Made by a program: the position numbers and the translations under genes
The notes under the pieces: generated by a model
The model's input: the letters and a program-made list of their open reading frames with translations, nothing else
Databases searched by the model: none
Told to the model about the DNA's origin: nothing
DNA from: Pseudomonas sp. ERMR1:02
Lineage (GTDB): Bacteria; Pseudomonadota; Gammaproteobacteria; Pseudomonadales; Pseudomonadaceae
NCBI RefSeq assembly: GCF_002277815.1
Contig: NZ_NKJI01000011.1
Coordinates: 124,001-188,000, forward strand
Direction of reading: 5' to 3'
DNA length: 64,000 bases
Part shown: one piece after another, positions 8,920 through 18,463 of the stretch
Layout: each line of letters opens with the position of its first letter
How positions within the stretch are numbered: the stretch's first letter is position 1

Positions 8920-10094
8920 ATGTCTTTAGCCATGCCTGAACTGCTTGAAGTGCAAGATGAAATCCAGCAGATACGCCATCTGATTCACTCCCGCCCAGAG
9001 CTGGGCTACGAGGAGTATATGACCAGCGATCTGGTGGCCGAACGGCTGACCTCATGGGGTTACGAAGTGAGCCGTGGGATCGCCAAGACCGGTGTCGTCG
9101 CGGTGCTGACCCGAGGAAGTGGAACTCGCAAGATCGGGCTGCGTGCCGACATGGATGCTTTGCCGATCCAAGAAGACACGCACCTTCCCTATCGCAGCCA
9201 GGTCGACGGAAAGATGCATGCCTGTGGCCATGATGGCCATACGGCGATGCTGCTAGGGGCGGCCTATGCCCTGGCAAAGCGAAGTCTCTTCGATGGCACG
9301 CTCACCTTGATTTTTCAACCCGCGGAAGAAGGCCTGGCCGGGGCGCGCCAGATGATCAGGGAAGGCGTACTCGAGCAGTTTCCCTGTGATGCGCTGTTCG
9401 CCCTGCACAACATGCCGGGCTACAAGACTGGGACCTTCGGTTTCCGCCCGGGGGCCTTCATGGCGTCAGCCGATCAGGTCGATGTGACCATCCGGGGAAG
9501 GGCGGGCATGGTGCAATGCCTCATCTAACCGTCGACCCGATTGTGGTGTGTGCGAGCATCATCATGGCCTTGCAGACGTTGGTCTCCAGAACCGTCTCTC
9601 CTCTGGAGATGAGTGTCATCACCGTGGGCGCGATCCACGCCGGTCGGGCGTCCAATGTGATCCCCGACAGCGCGCACATGCTCATCTCGGTGCGCGCGCT
9701 GAATCAGCAGGTTCGCGATCAGCTCGAGATCGATATCACTCGCGTGATCGAGTCGCAAGCGGCCAGTTACGGCGCCACGGCAGAGATCAAATACAGCGCT
9801 GATTATCCCTTGCTGGTGAACGATCCTGCCGCCACGGCGTTCGCCGCGAGCGTGGCTCGGGATTGGCTTGGCGATTGCGAAGTCCTCGAGAACATCACCC
9901 CCTTTAACGGCAGCGAAGATTTCGCCTATTTCCTTCAAGAGCGTCCGGGCTGTTACCTGATCCTGGGGAACGGAGACGGAGAAGGGGGCTGCATGATCCA
10001 CGATCCCCGATACGACTTTAACGACGAAATACTCATGCGCGGTGCGGAGTTTTGGGTCCGGCTGGCCGAGTCCTTCCTGAAGAAAGATGCGTGA
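8920..10094 (+). CDS. M20-family amidohydrolase (N-acyl amino acid / hippurate hydrolase type), one frameshift
   Basis: A zinc-type peptidase M20D that removes an acyl group from an amino acid-like substrate in the cytosol. Metal-site motifs are present: LRADMDALPIQE, MHACGHDGHTAMLLGAA (His/Asp ligands) and LIFQPAEEGLAGAR (catalytic Glu pair). The frame breaks near 9500 where AGGGCGGGC should be AGGGGCGGGC; the repair gives RGRGGHGAMPHLTVDPIVV and the second half through ITPFNGSEDFAYFLQERPG. The repaired length is 391 aa, typical. It lies between the ATPase and a second binding-protein gene, so the cluster may import an N-acylated amino compound, or release an acyl group made during catabolism. 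Confidence 0.88.
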
Positions 10095-10125
10095 AACATT
10101 GACCCCTGTTGAGCGAGGCTTTGAC

Positions 10126-10902
10126 ATGAACAAGAAAGTTGCATCAGCACTCACATTGGCATCACTCTTCGTTGTACTCGGTGCCGAGGCCGAGCCCACA
10201 CTGAAGTTCGGTGTGGACCCCAGCTATCCGCCTTTCGAGAAGAAGATGCCTGATGGATCCCTGAGCGGATTCGACATCGATCTCGGGGAGGCCATCTGCT
10301 CAAATCTGCAGGTCAAGTGCGTGTGGGTCGAGCAGAACTTCGACTCGATGATCCCTGCTTTGAAGGCCAAGAAGTTCGATGCCATTCTCTCGGCGTTCAG
10401 TGCGACGCCCGTACGCCGTCAGCAGGTGGATTTCACCAACAAGATTTACGTGGCCCCGTCTGCGTTGATTGCAAAAACCGATTCCGGGATTTTGCCAGGT
10501 GACGACTCGTGGAAAGGCAAATCTGTCGGGGTCATCCAGGGCTCATTGCAAGAGGCTTACGCAAAAAGCGAGTGGGCCCCGAAAGGCGCTCGTATCCAGT
10601 CCTACCAGACTCAGGATCAGATCTTTCAAGACCTGATCACAGGTCGCCTGCAAGCGTCTTTCCAGGCGGCGGTTCAAGGCGATATCGGTTTACTGCAGAC
10701 GCCTCGAGGCGCTGGTTACGCGTTTGCCGGGCCTCCGATCACGGACAAGAGCATCATCGGAGACGGTGTCGCGATCGGCGTGCGTAAAGGGGAGGACGAC
10801 CTGGTGCAGAAAATCAACGCGTCGATCGTCGCGATCCGGCAGTCAGGTGAATACGACAAAATCGCCAGCAAATACTTCAGCTTCAACGTCTACGGCGACT
10901 GA
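10126..10902 (+). CDS. Periplasmic polar amino acid-binding protein (SBP_bac_3)
   Basis: An intact 258-aa binding protein. The start is ATG 10126 (MNKKVASALTLASLFVVLGAEA signal peptide), then LKFGVDPSYPPFEKK, GSLSGFDIDLGEAIC and NFDSMIPALKAKKFDAILSAF. It is the third member of the same paralogue family in the first 11 kb and the second in this cluster, which has only one permease pair. It may widen the ligand range of the same transporter. It overlaps no gene and closes the cluster before a long hairpin at 10916-10947. Confidence 0.92.
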   Translation: MNKKVASALTLASLFVVLGAEAEPTLKFGVDPSYPPFEKKMPDGSLSGFDIDLGEAICSNLQVKCVWVEQNFDSMIPALKAKKFDAILSAFSATPVRRQQVDFTNKIYVAPSALIAKTDSGILPGDDSWKGKSVGVIQGSLQEAYAKSEWAPKGARIQSYQTQDQIFQDLITGRLQASFQAAVQGDIGLLQTPRGAGYAFAGPPITDKSIIGDGVAIGVRKGEDDLVQKINASIVAIRQSGEYDKIASKYFSFNVYGD

Positions 10903-11199
10903 TCCTGTCGTGCTCGAGCAGGCGGACACCCGGATGTTCGCCTGTTCCTGTCCCTCACCATTGCTGAAACGGCGCGATTTCATCCTTGGGCTTTTCAGCG
11001 GGAGCGCCAGTTTGCACTTCTCCTGACGGGGCACTGTCAGGCTAGCCGTTCGACCATGGCGACCCATAAATGTCTGTCAGGCTGAGTCCTCTCACATGCA
11101 TTCGCGACTAGAATTTCACCCAACTATTCTAACGCCAGGTCGGATTTCAATCGTGCAACGTCAAGTCTCGAGCGTTATTTCGGCCTCTGGGAAACCGGT
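10903..11199 (+). terminator. Intergenic region with a 13-bp-stem hairpin at 10916-10947
   Basis: GAGCAGGCGGACA (10916-10928) pairs with TGTTCGCCTGTTC (10935-10947) using two G-U pairs around a 6-nt loop. It follows the last gene of the cluster by 13 bp and is a good end-of-transcript structure, though no long T-run follows. The rest of the gap (to 11199) should carry the ion-channel promoter; I see no other structure. Confidence 0.45.
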
Positions 11200-11897
11200 A
11201 TGACAAATCCGCAAGATAATCCCGAATCCGACGAGGATTTAGCTCAGATGGTTATAGGGCTAGGGCCCTGCACCTATCTATTACTGCTCTTACTAGCATT
11301 GATCCTTCTGTTTCCCTTTCTTGAGGAAGGTATATTTGCTCGCACGTTGCTCGGCATTCTGTTTTCGATCGTGCTGCTCGTGGGCGCTTTCGCCACGAGG
11401 CAGACTCGGTGGGGGTTCATCCTCAAGCTGGGCCTGGCGTTACTTGGGGTTGGCTTTCAATGGGCAGCGTTGTGGGCTGAAAGTATCGCGATTCTTGAAC
11501 TTGCCGCGATAGCTTATGCAGCGTCTCTTGCAGTCTCGTTTAGCGCAGTGCTTCGCTATATTCTCAAGCGCGGGCCAATTACAGCCGACAAGCTGCATGG
11601 CGCGCTTGCGGGTTACATCATGCTGGCCTTCGTTTGGTCCTTCGTCTATGCCTTGGTCGAGATAGCCAGCGCTGGCTCATTCGGCCCTAGCCACCTCGAC
11701 TTCGCACAGCCCGGCACTTTCTTCAAACTGATCTATTTTAGCCTTACGACGCTCACAACCACGGTTACGGTGATGTTATCCCCTTGACTAACCACGCCCG
11801 CTCACTTGTGATGGTCGAAGAATTTTCAGGCGTCTTTTACGTTGGCGTTGTGATAGCGCGGCTTGCCGGGCTTTATCCATCGAATCAGACCAGGTGA
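11200..11897 (+). CDS. Ion channel family membrane protein (potassium-channel-like pore), one frameshift
   Basis: An inner-membrane protein with about six hydrophobic segments and a C-terminal pore helix plus selectivity filter. As written it ends YFSLTTLTTTVTVMLSP at 11787. One missing G near 11764 (ACGGTT to ACGGGTT) restores TTLTTTGYGDVIP, the K+ channel filter, followed by LTNHARSLVMVEEFSGVFYVGVVIARLAGLY and a stop at 11895-11897, giving 232 aa. The short C-tail shows no RCK or cyclic-nucleotide domain. It stands alone and converges on the RND operon (30 bp between stops). The channel call is firm from the filter; ion preference is from family knowledge. Confidence 0.85.
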
Positions 11898-11927
11898 CTC
11901 TCGATTTGCCTGAGTCACCTGCGGGCA

Positions 11928-14900
11928 TTAGTGATGACTCGTCCCTAATCCAGTAAGCACCTGTTGGGTATCAGCTGCCGTCTGGCGACCCACCTTGAAC
12001 CATGCGGCGTACAACGCCGGGACGAAGAAAATCGTCAGCAGCGTCGCCACAGTGAGGCCGCCCATAATCGCGATCGCCATCGGCCCCCAAAAGACACTAC
12101 GTGTGAGCGGGACCATTGCGAGCACGGTGGCCAGTGCCGTCAGCATTACCGGACGCGCTCGGTGAATGGCGGCATCCAGCACAGCATTCCACGTGTCGCG
12201 CCCTTGGGCGATCTCGATCTGTACTTGATCGAGCAGGATTACTGCGTTGCGCATGATCATGCCACCCAGTGCGATGACGCCCAGGATCGCGACGAAGCCC
12301 AGCGGCGACTGGAATACCAGTAGCGCCGGCACCACGCCGATCAGGCCCAGCGGTGCGGTGAGCATCACCATCCACATGCGGGAGAAGTTCTGCAATTGCA
12401 GCATGAGCAACAGCAGAATGGTGATTAACATTAACGGGGCCACCGCGAGTAGCGCCTTGTTGGCCTTGTCACTTTCCTCAACCGCTCCGCCCACGTCGAT
12501 GCGGTAACCGGTCGGCAGCTTGGCTTCGATGTCCTTAAGCAACGGCTGGATTTCCTGAGTCACCGATACACCTTGCTCGCCATCCTTCACGTCGGCACGA
12601 ACCGTAATTGCCATATCGCGGTTGCGGCGCCAAAGCACTGGCTCTTCCAGCTCAGTGCGCACTTGTGCGACTTGCGACAGCGGTACAACTGTTCCCTGGC
12701 GAGTGTAGAGGTTGATGTCTTTCAGGGTGTCGAGGTTTGAGCGTTCCTCTGGCACGGCACGGGCCACGATGTCGATCAGGTCCTCGTGCTCACGCAGCTG
12801 CGACAAGGTTGCGCCGTTCATCACGGTCTGGGTCGCCAACGACACGTCAGACGGCGTGAGGCCAAGCGCGCTCGCCTTGTCCTGATCAAGCTCCACTTTC
12901 AGCGTACGCACCGGGTCGTTCCAGTCGAGCTGGAGGTCGCGCACCTTCGGATTGGACGCAACCACGTTCTCCACCTCGCGAGCGATCTGGCGCACCTTCT
13001 GGGTATCAGGCCCTACGACGCGGAACTGCACCGGGTAGCCGACAGGTGGCCCCAACTCGAGCCGGGTCACGCGCACCCACGCCTGCGGGAATTGTTGGTC
13101 GGCCGAGGCCACCAGCCGTGCACGTACCCGCTCGCGTGCATCCAGGTCCTTGGTCATCACAACGAACTGGGCAAATCCCGGATTCGGCAACTCTGGGTTG
13201 AGCGAGAGATAGAAGCGCGGTGCGCCGGCGCCCGTGTAGGCGGTATAGAAACGCACGTCCTCGTCCTTCGCCAGGAGCTCCTCCATGTGCTTGACCTGCT
13301 CGGTCGTCGCGGCGAACGAAGAGCCTTCCTTGACGCGCAGGTCAATGACCAGTTCAGGACGCGAACTGTTGGGAAGAATTGTTGCGGCACTAGCTTGATA
13401 CACGCCAGAGCAAGCACCAGGGCGCCAACCGTCGCACCGATGACCACCCAGCGGCGCTCAATGGCGGCGTCGATCAGGCGGCGCAGGCTGCGGTAGAACT
13501 TGGTGTCGTGCGGATCAGCGTGCTGGTGATTGCCCAAGTCGTTGGGCAGCATCTTGACCGCCAGGTACGGCGTAAAGATGCCGGAACAGATCCACGAGAA
13601 CAGCACCGCGGCACCGACGATCCAGAAAATGCCACCCGCGTACTCGCCGGTGGTGGACTTCGAGAGGCCGATCGGCAGGAAGCCCACGACGGTGATGAGT
13701 GCGCCGGTCAGGCGCGGCATGGCGGTGGACTGATAGGAGAAGGCGGCCGCCTTCACGCGGTCCATGCCGGTTTCCATTTTCGCCACCATCATCTCAATGG
13801 CGATGATGGCGTCATCCACCAGCAGTCCCAACGCGATAATCAGTGAGCCGAGGGAGATGCGTTCGAGGTTCCAGCCCATCGCCAGCATCACCAGCGCCAC
13901 GCCGCCGAGCACCAGCGGCACCGTGGCCGCGACCACGAGGCCTGCGCGCCAGCCCAGGCTGGCCAGGCTCACCGCGATCACGATGATCAACGCCTCGGCC
14001 AGTGCGTGCCCGAAGTCGTGGATTGCATCCCTCACCGTGGATGGCTGGTCGGCCACGAGTTCCAGTTCCACGCCATGTGGGAGCTCCGACTGGATTTTGG
14101 CCACGGCCGTGTCCATTTCCTTGCCAAGGTCCACGATGTTGCCGTCGCTGGTCATCGTAATGCCGAGCATCAGCACCGGCTGGCCGTTGTGGCGTACCGT
14201 GTAGGTTGGCGGATCTTCGAAACCACGTGTAACGGTCGCTATGTCGCCAAGCTTGATCAGCCGGCCGCCCGCGGTGATGGGCACGTTGCGGATAGCCTCT
14301 TCACTTTTGAACTGGCCGCTCACGCGTACCATGACGCGGTCGCCATGGGTGTCGATCTGGCCTGCGGGCAACATCGCGTTCTGGCTTTTGAGGCTTTCGG
14401 CGATTGCCAGCGGTGTAATGCCCAGCGCTGCGAGGCGCTCGTGCGAGAACTCGACATAGATACGCTTGGCCTGTTTGCCGATGAGATCGATCTTTTTGAC
14501 CATCGGCACCTTCAGCATCTGGCGCTTGATGTTCTCGGCCGCGTCCGTCAGCTCGGCGTGGCCGACGCCATCGCCCTTGATGGCGTACATCAGGCCATAC
14601 ACGTCGCCGTACTCGTCGTTCAGGACCGGGCCGATCACACCGTCAGGCATCTCGAGGCTCAGGTCGTTGAGTTTCTTGCGCGCCTGATACCAGGCTTCGC
14701 GCTGGTCAGCCTTGGAAGTGCCGCCGCGCACGGTGAGCGTCATCCCTGCGTAGCCTTGCCGCGCGTAGGTGACCACCTTCTCGAAGTTGTCGATCTGCTC
14801 GAATTTCTTCTCCATGCGGTTGAGGACCTGGTCCTGCAACTGCTGGGCAGTGGCGCCCGGCCAGATGACCATGGCGGTCATGGAAGGCACGGAAAAGTTC

Positions 14901-15022
14901 GGATCCTCGAGCTGGCCGAGCCGGGTGAAGCTGAAGGCCCCGGCCACCGCGACAATGAGCAGCATGAACAGAACGATGGCGCGATGGCGCAGCGCCCAGT
15001 CGGTGAGGTTGAAGTTGTTCAT
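11928..15022 (-). CDS. RND-family efflux pump inner-membrane transporter, one frameshift
   Basis: The proton-driven pump protein of a tripartite export system, 1031 aa after repair. The N-terminus MNNFNLTDWALRHRAIVLFML and RLGQLEDPNFSVPSMTA, the first large periplasmic loop, and TM4 with GLLVDDAIIAIEMM (proton-relay Asp pair) are clear. So is the second half with QPLLKDIEAKLPTGYRIDVGG and LGLIGVVPALL. The frame breaks near 13372 (GTTGGGAAGAA on the plus strand should have one more G), restoring LVPQQFFPNSSRPELVIDLR. It overlaps the adaptor gene by ATGA. The subgroup resembles TriC/MexK-type RND proteins, not MexB; substrates cannot be read from sequence. Confidence 0.9.
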
Positions 15023-16131
15023 CGGGCGGCCTGCTGTGTGGTATTCGCGTCAGCCATTGCCGCATCGGGGAGCGCGACTGTCAGTCCGGACGTCATCTTC
15101 TGGACGCCGGCGGTGACGACCAATACGCCAGCCTTTGGCCCGGAGACGAGCACCTCGTCGTTGCGGTAGCCCCAAACGGCCACTCGCTCCAGTTCGACGG
15201 TGCCTACCGGATCCTTGCCCGTGGGCGTGACCACCCACAGTGCCGGCTGACCGCCGCTTTGCGTCAGTGCCGTGGCGGGCACTGCCGCCACAGAGACATT
15301 TGTCATTTCACGCTCGGCCATCACCGTGGCGGTGGCGCCCAGCGGCAGCGCCTTCACCGGCTTGAGCCGCGCGCGATAAGTGCGCGTCTGCGCTGCAGCC
15401 TGCGGCGATAGCTCGCGCAGCGTGACATCGAAGACCTCGCTCGGCGCACTGGCCAGCGAGGCCTTGAAACGCGCGCCCTTGAAGACGGCCAGTTGATCCT
15501 CCGGCACGTCGATGACGATCTCGGATTCATCCGGATTCGCAATCGAGACAACCGATTGACCCTCCGCCACGACCTGGCCGGCCTCAAAGCGCAAAGCCGT
15601 GACGACACCGCTACGCGAGGCGCGCAATACGGTGTACTTGAGCCGGTTGCGCGCAAGCTCGAGCTTGCGCGCCTCGGCCTCGGCGGTCGCATGCGCGGTT
15701 TGGGCATTGGTCTGCGCGCGCTCGGTATCGGCCGCACTGACCGAGCCGTCGGCCTTCAGCGCAGTCAGGCGCTGGCGGTCCGAGTCGGCTTGGCGCGTCT
15801 GCTCGACGGAAACCGTCCACTGCTGTCGCGACGCTTCCTCGGCGAGGCGGTAGTCGCTGTCATCCAGTACAGCGAGTATGTCGCCTTCGCGCACAAACTG
15901 GCCGACATCGACCTTGCGCTGGGCTACCTTGCCGCCTACGCGGAAGGCCTGGTCGACTTCATGCCGCGACTGTACGGTGCCCACGTAGCGACTGTTGTTG
16001 CGGGCATTGTCGTAGCTGATTTCAACGGTGCGTACCGGTCGTGGCGCTTGCACGGTCGGCTTGTCCGGGCTACATGCGCAAAGCATGACGGCGACGGCCA
16101 GGGCGCCGGCCGCAGTAAGGGAGGTTTTCAA
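15019..16131 (-). CDS. RND efflux periplasmic adaptor (HlyD/MFP family) lipoprotein
   Basis: An intact 370-aa membrane-fusion protein linking the RND pump to the outer-membrane channel. The lipobox LCAC places the lipidated Cys at residue 20. The hallmark barrel-sandwich motif RYVGTVQSRHEVDQAFRVGGKV is followed by a Q/E/A-rich coiled-coil hairpin (residues about 95-165) and a second lipoyl half, VLRASRSGVVTALRFEAGQVV. It lies between the channel gene (30 bp upstream) and the pump gene (4-bp overlap) in one operon. Confidence 0.93.
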   Translation of the reverse strand: MKTSLTAAGALAVAVMLCACSPDKPTVQAPRPVRTVEISYDNARNNSRYVGTVQSRHEVDQAFRVGGKVAQRKVDVGQFVREGDILAVLDDSDYRLAEEASRQQWTVSVEQTRQADSDRQRLTALKADGSVSAADTERAQTNAQTAHATAEAEARKLELARNRLKYTVLRASRSGVVTALRFEAGQVVAEGQSVVSIANPDESEIVIDVPEDQLAVFKGARFKASLASAPSEVFDVTLRELSPQAAAQTRTYRARLKPVKALPLGATATVMAEREMTNVSVAAVPATALTQSGGQPALWVVTPTGKDPVGTVELERVAVWGYRNDEVLVSGPKAGVLVVTAGVQKMTSGLTVALPDAAMADANTTQQAAR

Positions 16132-16160
16132 GGCGGTTCCTTTAGTAAAACGGCAGTTTC

Positions 16161-17606
16161 TTAGGAAAGTGGTGGCAAGTCGGCTTTGGTGGCTGCGGTC
16201 GGAGTGGCGGGTTGTTCGAACACCTGCCAGCCCCCGCCCAGTGCCTTATAGAGCTGCACGCTATCGAGCTGCAGACGGGTGTTGCTTTCGTTGGAGTTCA
16301 AGCGTGCCGCCAGGCGCGCGCGCTGCGAATCCAGCAGGGGCAACAGGTCGATCTGACCGCGGGTATAGAGCGACTGGGCGCGGTTCTGCGCAGCCTCGGC
16401 GGACGCGGCGGCCAATTGCAGTGACCCGGCGCGGCGCCGCTCCTGCGCCAGCGTGACGAGGGCGTTCTCCACATCCTCGAGCGCCCGTACGATGCCGTCT
16501 TCGGCGCGTAGCACGGCCTCTTGTTGAGCACTTTCGGCAGCCTCGTTGATCGCTTGCGTGCGCCCGGCGTTGAAGATTGGCATCGCCAGCAGGCCCGCCA
16601 CGTTGGTGAAGCGCGCAGCGCCGAGATCGGCGCCATTCAGTTCCAGGCCCTGGCGGCCGAAGGAGGCACCGAGGAAGAGTCGCGGAAACCACTCGGCCGC
16701 AGCCTGCTGACGGCGCGCATTGGCTGCGTCGAGCTGCGCCATCAGCGCCAGCACGTCAGGTCGGCGTTGCAGCAGCTCGGCGGGCTGACCGGGCTTGGCT
16801 TCGGGCACCGCCGCCACATCGCCACTCGCGGGCTGGATGTTGGCGGTATTGAAGGACTGGTCGGCGACCAGCACGGCGATACGATGGCGCGCCACAGCCA
16901 CCTGCGTTTCCAGCGGCGGAATCTGCGCCCGCGCCGACAAGGCGTCGGTCTGCGCGCGTTCGACGTCGAAGGCGGATGCCAGCCCTACCTGTTGACGCGC
17001 GGTGACCAGACGTAGCGTCTCATCCTGCATCGCCGAGATTGCGCGAAGTGTCGCGACCTGGCGCTGTGCGCCGACCAGCGTGAAGTAGTTGCTGACGACG
17101 TCACTCATCACCAGCAGGCGTACGCCGCGCATGCTGTGCTCCGCGGCCAGCGCATCGGCGTCGGCCGCCGCTGCGCCGGCGCGCAAGCGGCCGCTCAGGT
17201 CGAGCTCCCACGAGACGTCCAGGCCCGCACTGATGGTCTTGGTATCCGGATAACCCTGTTTCGTGGCCGAGTTGTAGCCGGTGCTGCGGTCACTGCCGGA
17301 GACGGATGCTCCGACGCTCGGGAGCAACCAGGACTGGCTGACCGTTTCTCCGGCACGCGCGGCACGCACGCGCTCGGCGGCAATCTTGACGTCGCGATTC
17401 TCGCGCGCTGCTCGGCGCACCAGATCCGTCAGCACCGGGTCGTGGTAGACCTCCCACCACGCCGCCTCGGGTTCCATCTCGGAGGCCGTGCTCGCGGCGT
17501 AGTTGCTCGGCAGGTCGATTGACGGCTTGACGACCGGCGTGGAACAACCGGATAGGGCGAGGGAGATCGAAGTGGCAAGGGCCGCCGCAATGGCGAACCC
17601 GGTCAT
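16161..17606 (-). CDS. Outer-membrane efflux channel lipoprotein (OprM/NodT family)
   Basis: The TolC-like exit duct of the pump. From ATG 17606 the protein starts MTGFAIAAALATSISLALSGC, a lipoprotein signal with Cys21. Two OEP repeats follow, including ELDLSGRLRAGAAAADADALAAE and MPIFNAGRTQAINEAAE, plus YTRGQIDLLPLLDSQRARL near the end. An in-frame ATG at 17678 would add 24 residues; I prefer 17606 because it gives a compact signal, although neither has a strong ribosome site. It is the first gene of the three-gene efflux operon. About 481 aa, intact. Confidence 0.92.
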   Translation of the reverse strand: MTGFAIAAALATSISLALSGCSTPVVKPSIDLPSNYAASTASEMEPEAAWWEVYHDPVLTDLVRRAARENRDVKIAAERVRAARAGETVSQSWLLPSVGASVSGSDRSTGYNSATKQGYPDTKTISAGLDVSWELDLSGRLRAGAAAADADALAAEHSMRGVRLLVMSDVVSNYFTLVGAQRQVATLRAISAMQDETLRLVTARQQVGLASAFDVERAQTDALSARAQIPPLETQVAVARHRIAVLVADQSFNTANIQPASGDVAAVPEAKPGQPAELLQRRPDVLALMAQLDAANARRQQAAAEWFPRLFLGASFGRQGLELNGADLGAARFTNVAGLLAMPIFNAGRTQAINEAAESAQQEAVLRAEDGIVRALEDVENALVTLAQERRRAGSLQLAAASAEAAQNRAQSLYTRGQIDLLPLLDSQRARLAARLNSNESNTRLQLDSVQLYKALGGGWQVFEQPATPTAATKADLPPLS

Positions 17607-17794
17607 ACGCTCGGTCCGCTGCAAGATCGTCCGACCGGTATGGCAGGACAGCAGATGGGAGGTGGAAAGTCGCGGCATTAGTATGGACTCGTGTAGATTC
17701 GAGGTTGCGTCAGCGTAGGGGCGCTATGCGCGAAGTCGTCAGCGAACCGTCGCCGTCCGGTCGCCATTTCGAGCGCTCATTCGTGTTGAAGACG

Positions 17795-18010
17795 TCACTC
17801 GCCGTCGGAATCGGCCGCGTGCACGCCAACCGCCAACGCGAGGTCTGAGGCAATCGACTCCAGCAGCTCGTCGGCAGACGAAAATTCGTGCTGGCGCCCG
17901 GTGACCAGATTTTCGAGGCGGCCCACGAGGGCCCCGGGCGCGGCATCGCTACGCAGCTTCACTACGTACGAGCGGCGGCTCGGGTATTTGGATTCAGGGT
18001 TCAGGCTCAT
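17795..18010 (-). CDS. Small conserved hypothetical protein, 71 aa
   Basis: Reads MSLNPESKYPSRRSYVVKLRSD, then APGALVGRLENLVTGRQHEF and SSADELLESIASDLALAVG. It is hydrophilic, with no signal or membrane segment. The pattern of a short protein whose middle reads 'LVGRLENLVTGRQHEFSSADEL' looks like a conserved small family found near regulators, but I cannot assign a function. It lies between the large ATPase regulator and the efflux operon, on the same strand as both, so it may be linked to them. Confidence 0.6.
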   Translation of the reverse strand: MSLNPESKYPSRRSYVVKLRSDAAPGALVGRLENLVTGRQHEFSSADELLESIASDLALAVGVHAADSDGE

Positions 18011-18091
18011 CGCAGACCAGGGGCAAGAAAGTTCGACGACAGCGTAGGCCGCCCCCTGGGTGGAGTCGTAAGAGAAAGGTCAGACTTCGGT

Positions 18092-18282
18092 CGTAATGCT
18101 GTTCACTTTAGGTTGGGGGCTGCAGGCGCATATTTGGATTGGATTGGGTGTATATCCATTGCTGCGGTAACGGCTGCTGGCGGTTTCGCTGCGTTCGGCC
18201 ATCGTGGTTTAACGGGGCGCCTGGATCAAAAATAAACGAGGCGGCCTGACACCCGACCTGACTTTAAGTGAACGCATTCCCC
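18092..18282. mobile_element. Small repeat element or IS remnant with imperfect terminal inverted repeats
   Basis: The left end CGTAATGCTGTTCACTTTA (18092-18110) is the inverted copy of the right end TTAAGTGAACGCATTCCCC (18264-18282), matching AAGTGAAC-GCATT with one inserted base. The interior (about 18117-18200) contains GTGTATATCCATTGCTGCGG followed by TAACGGCTGCTGGCGG, which I recall as a dispersed intergenic repeat in Pseudomonas genomes. There is no transposase frame, so this is either a non-autonomous element or a remnant. It sits in the 453-bp gap at 18011-18463. Confidence 0.45.
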
Positions 18283-18384
18283 TGTAGGAGCGATGCTTGC
18301 TCGCGATGGACGTCAACGAAAACGCGCCCTGTCTGAATGATTACGTTGTCTGGACGTTTTTCGCGAGCAGGCTCGCTCCTACAG
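18282..18384. repeat. REPIN (two inverted REP sequences)
   Basis: CTGTAGGAGCGATGCTTGCT at the left is mirrored by GAGCAGGCTCGCTCCTACAG at the right (18365-18384), with about 55 bp between the arms. The same arms occur at 45001, 45259, 50728 and 54435. Typical extragenic REP doublet of the P. fluorescens group. Confidence 0.85.
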
Positions 18385-18463
18385 GCCGGGCGTTCCGTTC
18401 TTCCAAGTGATGTAATTGGATGGACTCGCCCACGCCGAGGCGTCAATGCGCCGCGGTGGCAGT

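Noticed and set aside
10916..10947. Riboswitch upstream of the ion channel
   Set aside because: A single simple stem fits the end of the preceding operon; no conserved aptamer features are visible.
14006..15169. A 387-codon plus-strand frame opposite the RND transporter
   Set aside because: Antisense of a well-supported RND gene, with no motif or ribosome site of its own.
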